A DNA stretch of 5,510 nucleotides from positions 1 through 5,510 of the forward strand of contig CAMORF010000170.1 in the NCBI GenBank assembly GCA_946623485.1, given 5' to 3'. The notes below the pieces were generated by a model. The model searched no databases. It saw only the letters and a list, made by a program, of their open reading frames with translations, and was not told the DNA's origin. Below, piece after piece: positions 4,344 through 5,510 of the stretch (the stretch's first letter is position 1; each line of letters begins with the position of its first letter). Both the position numbers and the translations under genes were made by a program. The stretch is from an uncultured Clostridia bacterium. Lineage in GTDB: Bacteria; Bacillota; Clostridia; Lachnospirales; Lachnospiraceae.

Positions 4344-5444
4344 ATGAAGATTACCGCATCAAAACAGGAACTGATGAAATCACTCGGAATTGTCCTGAGA
4401 GCTGTCCCCTCGCGGACCACCATGAATATCCTGTATTGCATCCTGATTGACGCAACCGTGGATACGATTAAGTTTACGGCAAATGACATGGAGCTTGGCA
4501 TTGAGACATGCGTGGATGGGACGATTGAAGAAAGAGGTCTGATCTGTCTGGACGCGAAGATGTTCTCGGAGATTATCAGGAAGATGCCGGAGGACGATGT
4601 GACGATTGAAGTTTCTCCGGATCTGCAGACAACGATCTCCTGCGGATATTCCATTTTCCATATCACCGGCAAGGATACGACAGAATTCAGTCCCCTGCCG
4701 TCCATTGACCGTCAGAATCCGGTCACACTGACCCAGTTCCAGCTGCGTGAGATGATCCGGCAGACGATTTTTTCCATCTCGCCCAATGACGCGAATAAAA
4801 TCATGACCGGCGAATATCTGCAGATCCGGGAAAATGAGATCCGGGTTGTCGCTCTGGATGGCCACCGCATCGCGATCCGCAGGCTCTTGCTTGATACCGC
4901 TTACGAAAACCGGGAGGTGATTATTCCCGGAAAGACCATGAACGAGATCGGGAAGATCCTGACGGGAGAAACGGAAGATTCCGTCAGCCTGTATTTTACG
5001 AAGAACCATGTACTCTTTGAGATGGATCACACAACGGTTGTATCACGCCTGATCGAGGGGAACTATTTCCGTGTTGACCAGATGCTGTCCAATGATTTTG
5101 AGACGAAGGTTGTTGTGACGAAATCAGAGCTTTCCAGCGCCGTTGACCGTGCCCTGCTCTTCACCAGCGAGACGGATAAGAGGCCGCTGGTCTTCACGAT
5201 TGAGCGCGACATCATGAATCTCCAGATCAATTCGCCTCTCGGATCGATGTCAGACGATGTGCAGATCGAGATGGAAGGGAAGGAACTGAAGATCGGCTTC
5301 AATCCGAAATTTATCCTGGATGCCCTCCGCGTGATCGATGATGATGATATTATCATCTATTTCCTGAATTCCAAAGCCCCCTGTTTTATCAGGGATGAAG
5401 CACAGTCCTACAACTACATGGTGCTTCCGGTTAATTTTGTATGA
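4344..5444 (+). CDS. dnaN: DNA polymerase III beta subunit (sliding clamp)
   Basis: Forms the ring-shaped dimer that encircles DNA and tethers the replicative polymerase and other partners. The 366-residue product is full length for the family (three similar domains at about 1-120, 121-245 and 246-366). It begins MKITASKQELMKSLGIVLRA and shows the conserved FTANDMELGIET (43-54), GEYLQIRENEIRVVALDGHR (155-174) and SRLIEGNYFRVDQML (235-249). The C-terminal segment YNYMVLPVNFV supplies part of the pocket that binds clamp-binding motifs. The ATG at 4344 is preceded by AAGAAGG with 9-nt spacing. Reading direction and position after dnaA are standard. A gap of 58 nt separates it from the next gene start, suggesting co-transcription. 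No anomalies in the protein are apparent. Confidence 0.98.
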   Translation: MKITASKQELMKSLGIVLRAVPSRTTMNILYCILIDATVDTIKFTANDMELGIETCVDGTIEERGLICLDAKMFSEIIRKMPEDDVTIEVSPDLQTTISCGYSIFHITGKDTTEFSPLPSIDRQNPVTLTQFQLREMIRQTIFSISPNDANKIMTGEYLQIRENEIRVVALDGHRIAIRRLLLDTAYENREVIIPGKTMNEIGKILTGETEDSVSLYFTKNHVLFEMDHTTVVSRLIEGNYFRVDQMLSNDFETKVVVTKSELSSAVDRALLFTSETDKRPLVFTIERDIMNLQINSPLGSMSDDVQIEMEGKELKIGFNPKFILDALRVIDDDDIIIYFLNSKAPCFIRDEAQSYNYMVLPVNFV

Positions 5445-5464
5445 GAGCAACAAACTTAGATGTG

Positions 5465-5482
5465 ATGGAATACGGATTCCAT
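5465..5482 (+). other. Small perfect hairpin between dnaN and the next gene
   Basis: ATGGAAT (5465-5471) and ATTCCAT (5476-5482) flank an ACGG loop. No T-run follows, so it is not a classical terminator. It ends 8 nt before the AAGGGG ribosome binding site of the next gene, and could modulate its translation or stabilise the upstream mRNA end. Confidence 0.5.
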
Positions 5483-5502
5483 GCCACAGAAAGGGGAAAT
5501 AC

Positions 5503-5510
5503 ATGGCAGA
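5503..5510 (+). CDS. Start of the next gene (only the first codons are in the window)
   Basis: ATG at 5503 follows AAGGGG with 6-nt spacing, and the window ends after Met-Ala and two bases of an Asp or Glu codon. In Firmicutes the gene after dnaN is usually a small S4-domain RNA-binding protein (yaaA type) or recF, but nothing in these 8 bases can tell them apart. Confidence 0.6.

Noticed and set aside
1..5510. CRISPR array, tRNA, rRNA, insertion sequence or phage gene
   Set aside because: No regularly spaced repeats, RNA gene signatures, transposase motifs or terminal inverted repeats were seen.

Overview
The window is the chromosomal replication-origin neighbourhood of a Gram-positive bacterium, most probably a Clostridia member of the Lachnospiraceae type. 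Three things point there: the gene order yidC-yidD-rnpA-rpmH / origin / dnaA-dnaN; consensus TTATCCACA DnaA boxes on both sides of dnaA; and the protein features, including a YidC with no lipoprotein signal, an RnpA beginning MKYSESLKKTRDF and a 44-residue L34. Coding GC is roughly half. The family-level placement rests on remembered protein features, not on a search.

Left arm (1-2100, minus strand, reading away from the origin): a strong SigA-type promoter (TTGACT-17-TATAAT, 2072-2100) drives rpmH (L34). An intrinsic terminator follows 10 nt after the rpmH stop. Beyond a structured leader come rnpA (RNase P protein), yidD (overlapping rnpA by 32 nt) and yidC (membrane insertase, running off the left edge). 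A short imperfect tandem repeat fills the yidD-yidC gap and takes in the yidD stop codon.

Origin (2101-2411 and 3798-4343): dnaA is flanked by two DnaA-box regions, the bipartite layout known from Bacillus-type origins. The upstream lobe has three perfect 9-mers between the divergent rpmH and dnaA promoters. The downstream lobe, in an unusually long 546-nt dnaA-dnaN spacer, has an AT-rich tract of about 27% GC (probable unwinding element) followed by a cluster of near-consensus boxes. The same spacer holds a large hairpin with a T-run on the minus strand, a GGGGATATCCCC palindrome, an (AAG)5 run and a 15-nt inverted repeat just ahead of the dnaN ribosome binding site.

Right arm (2304-5510, plus strand): a SigA-type promoter (TTGAAA-17-TATGAT) precedes dnaA (initiator, 461 aa). 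Next is dnaN (sliding clamp, 366 aa), then a small hairpin and the first codons of another gene with a good ribosome binding site. Both arms are transcribed co-directionally with replication leaving the origin.

This is core chromosome. I found no mobile element, CRISPR array, tRNA, rRNA or undescribed gene system. The points worth a second look are in the non-coding architecture of the origin, the rnpA leader, and a replaced groove arginine in YidC.
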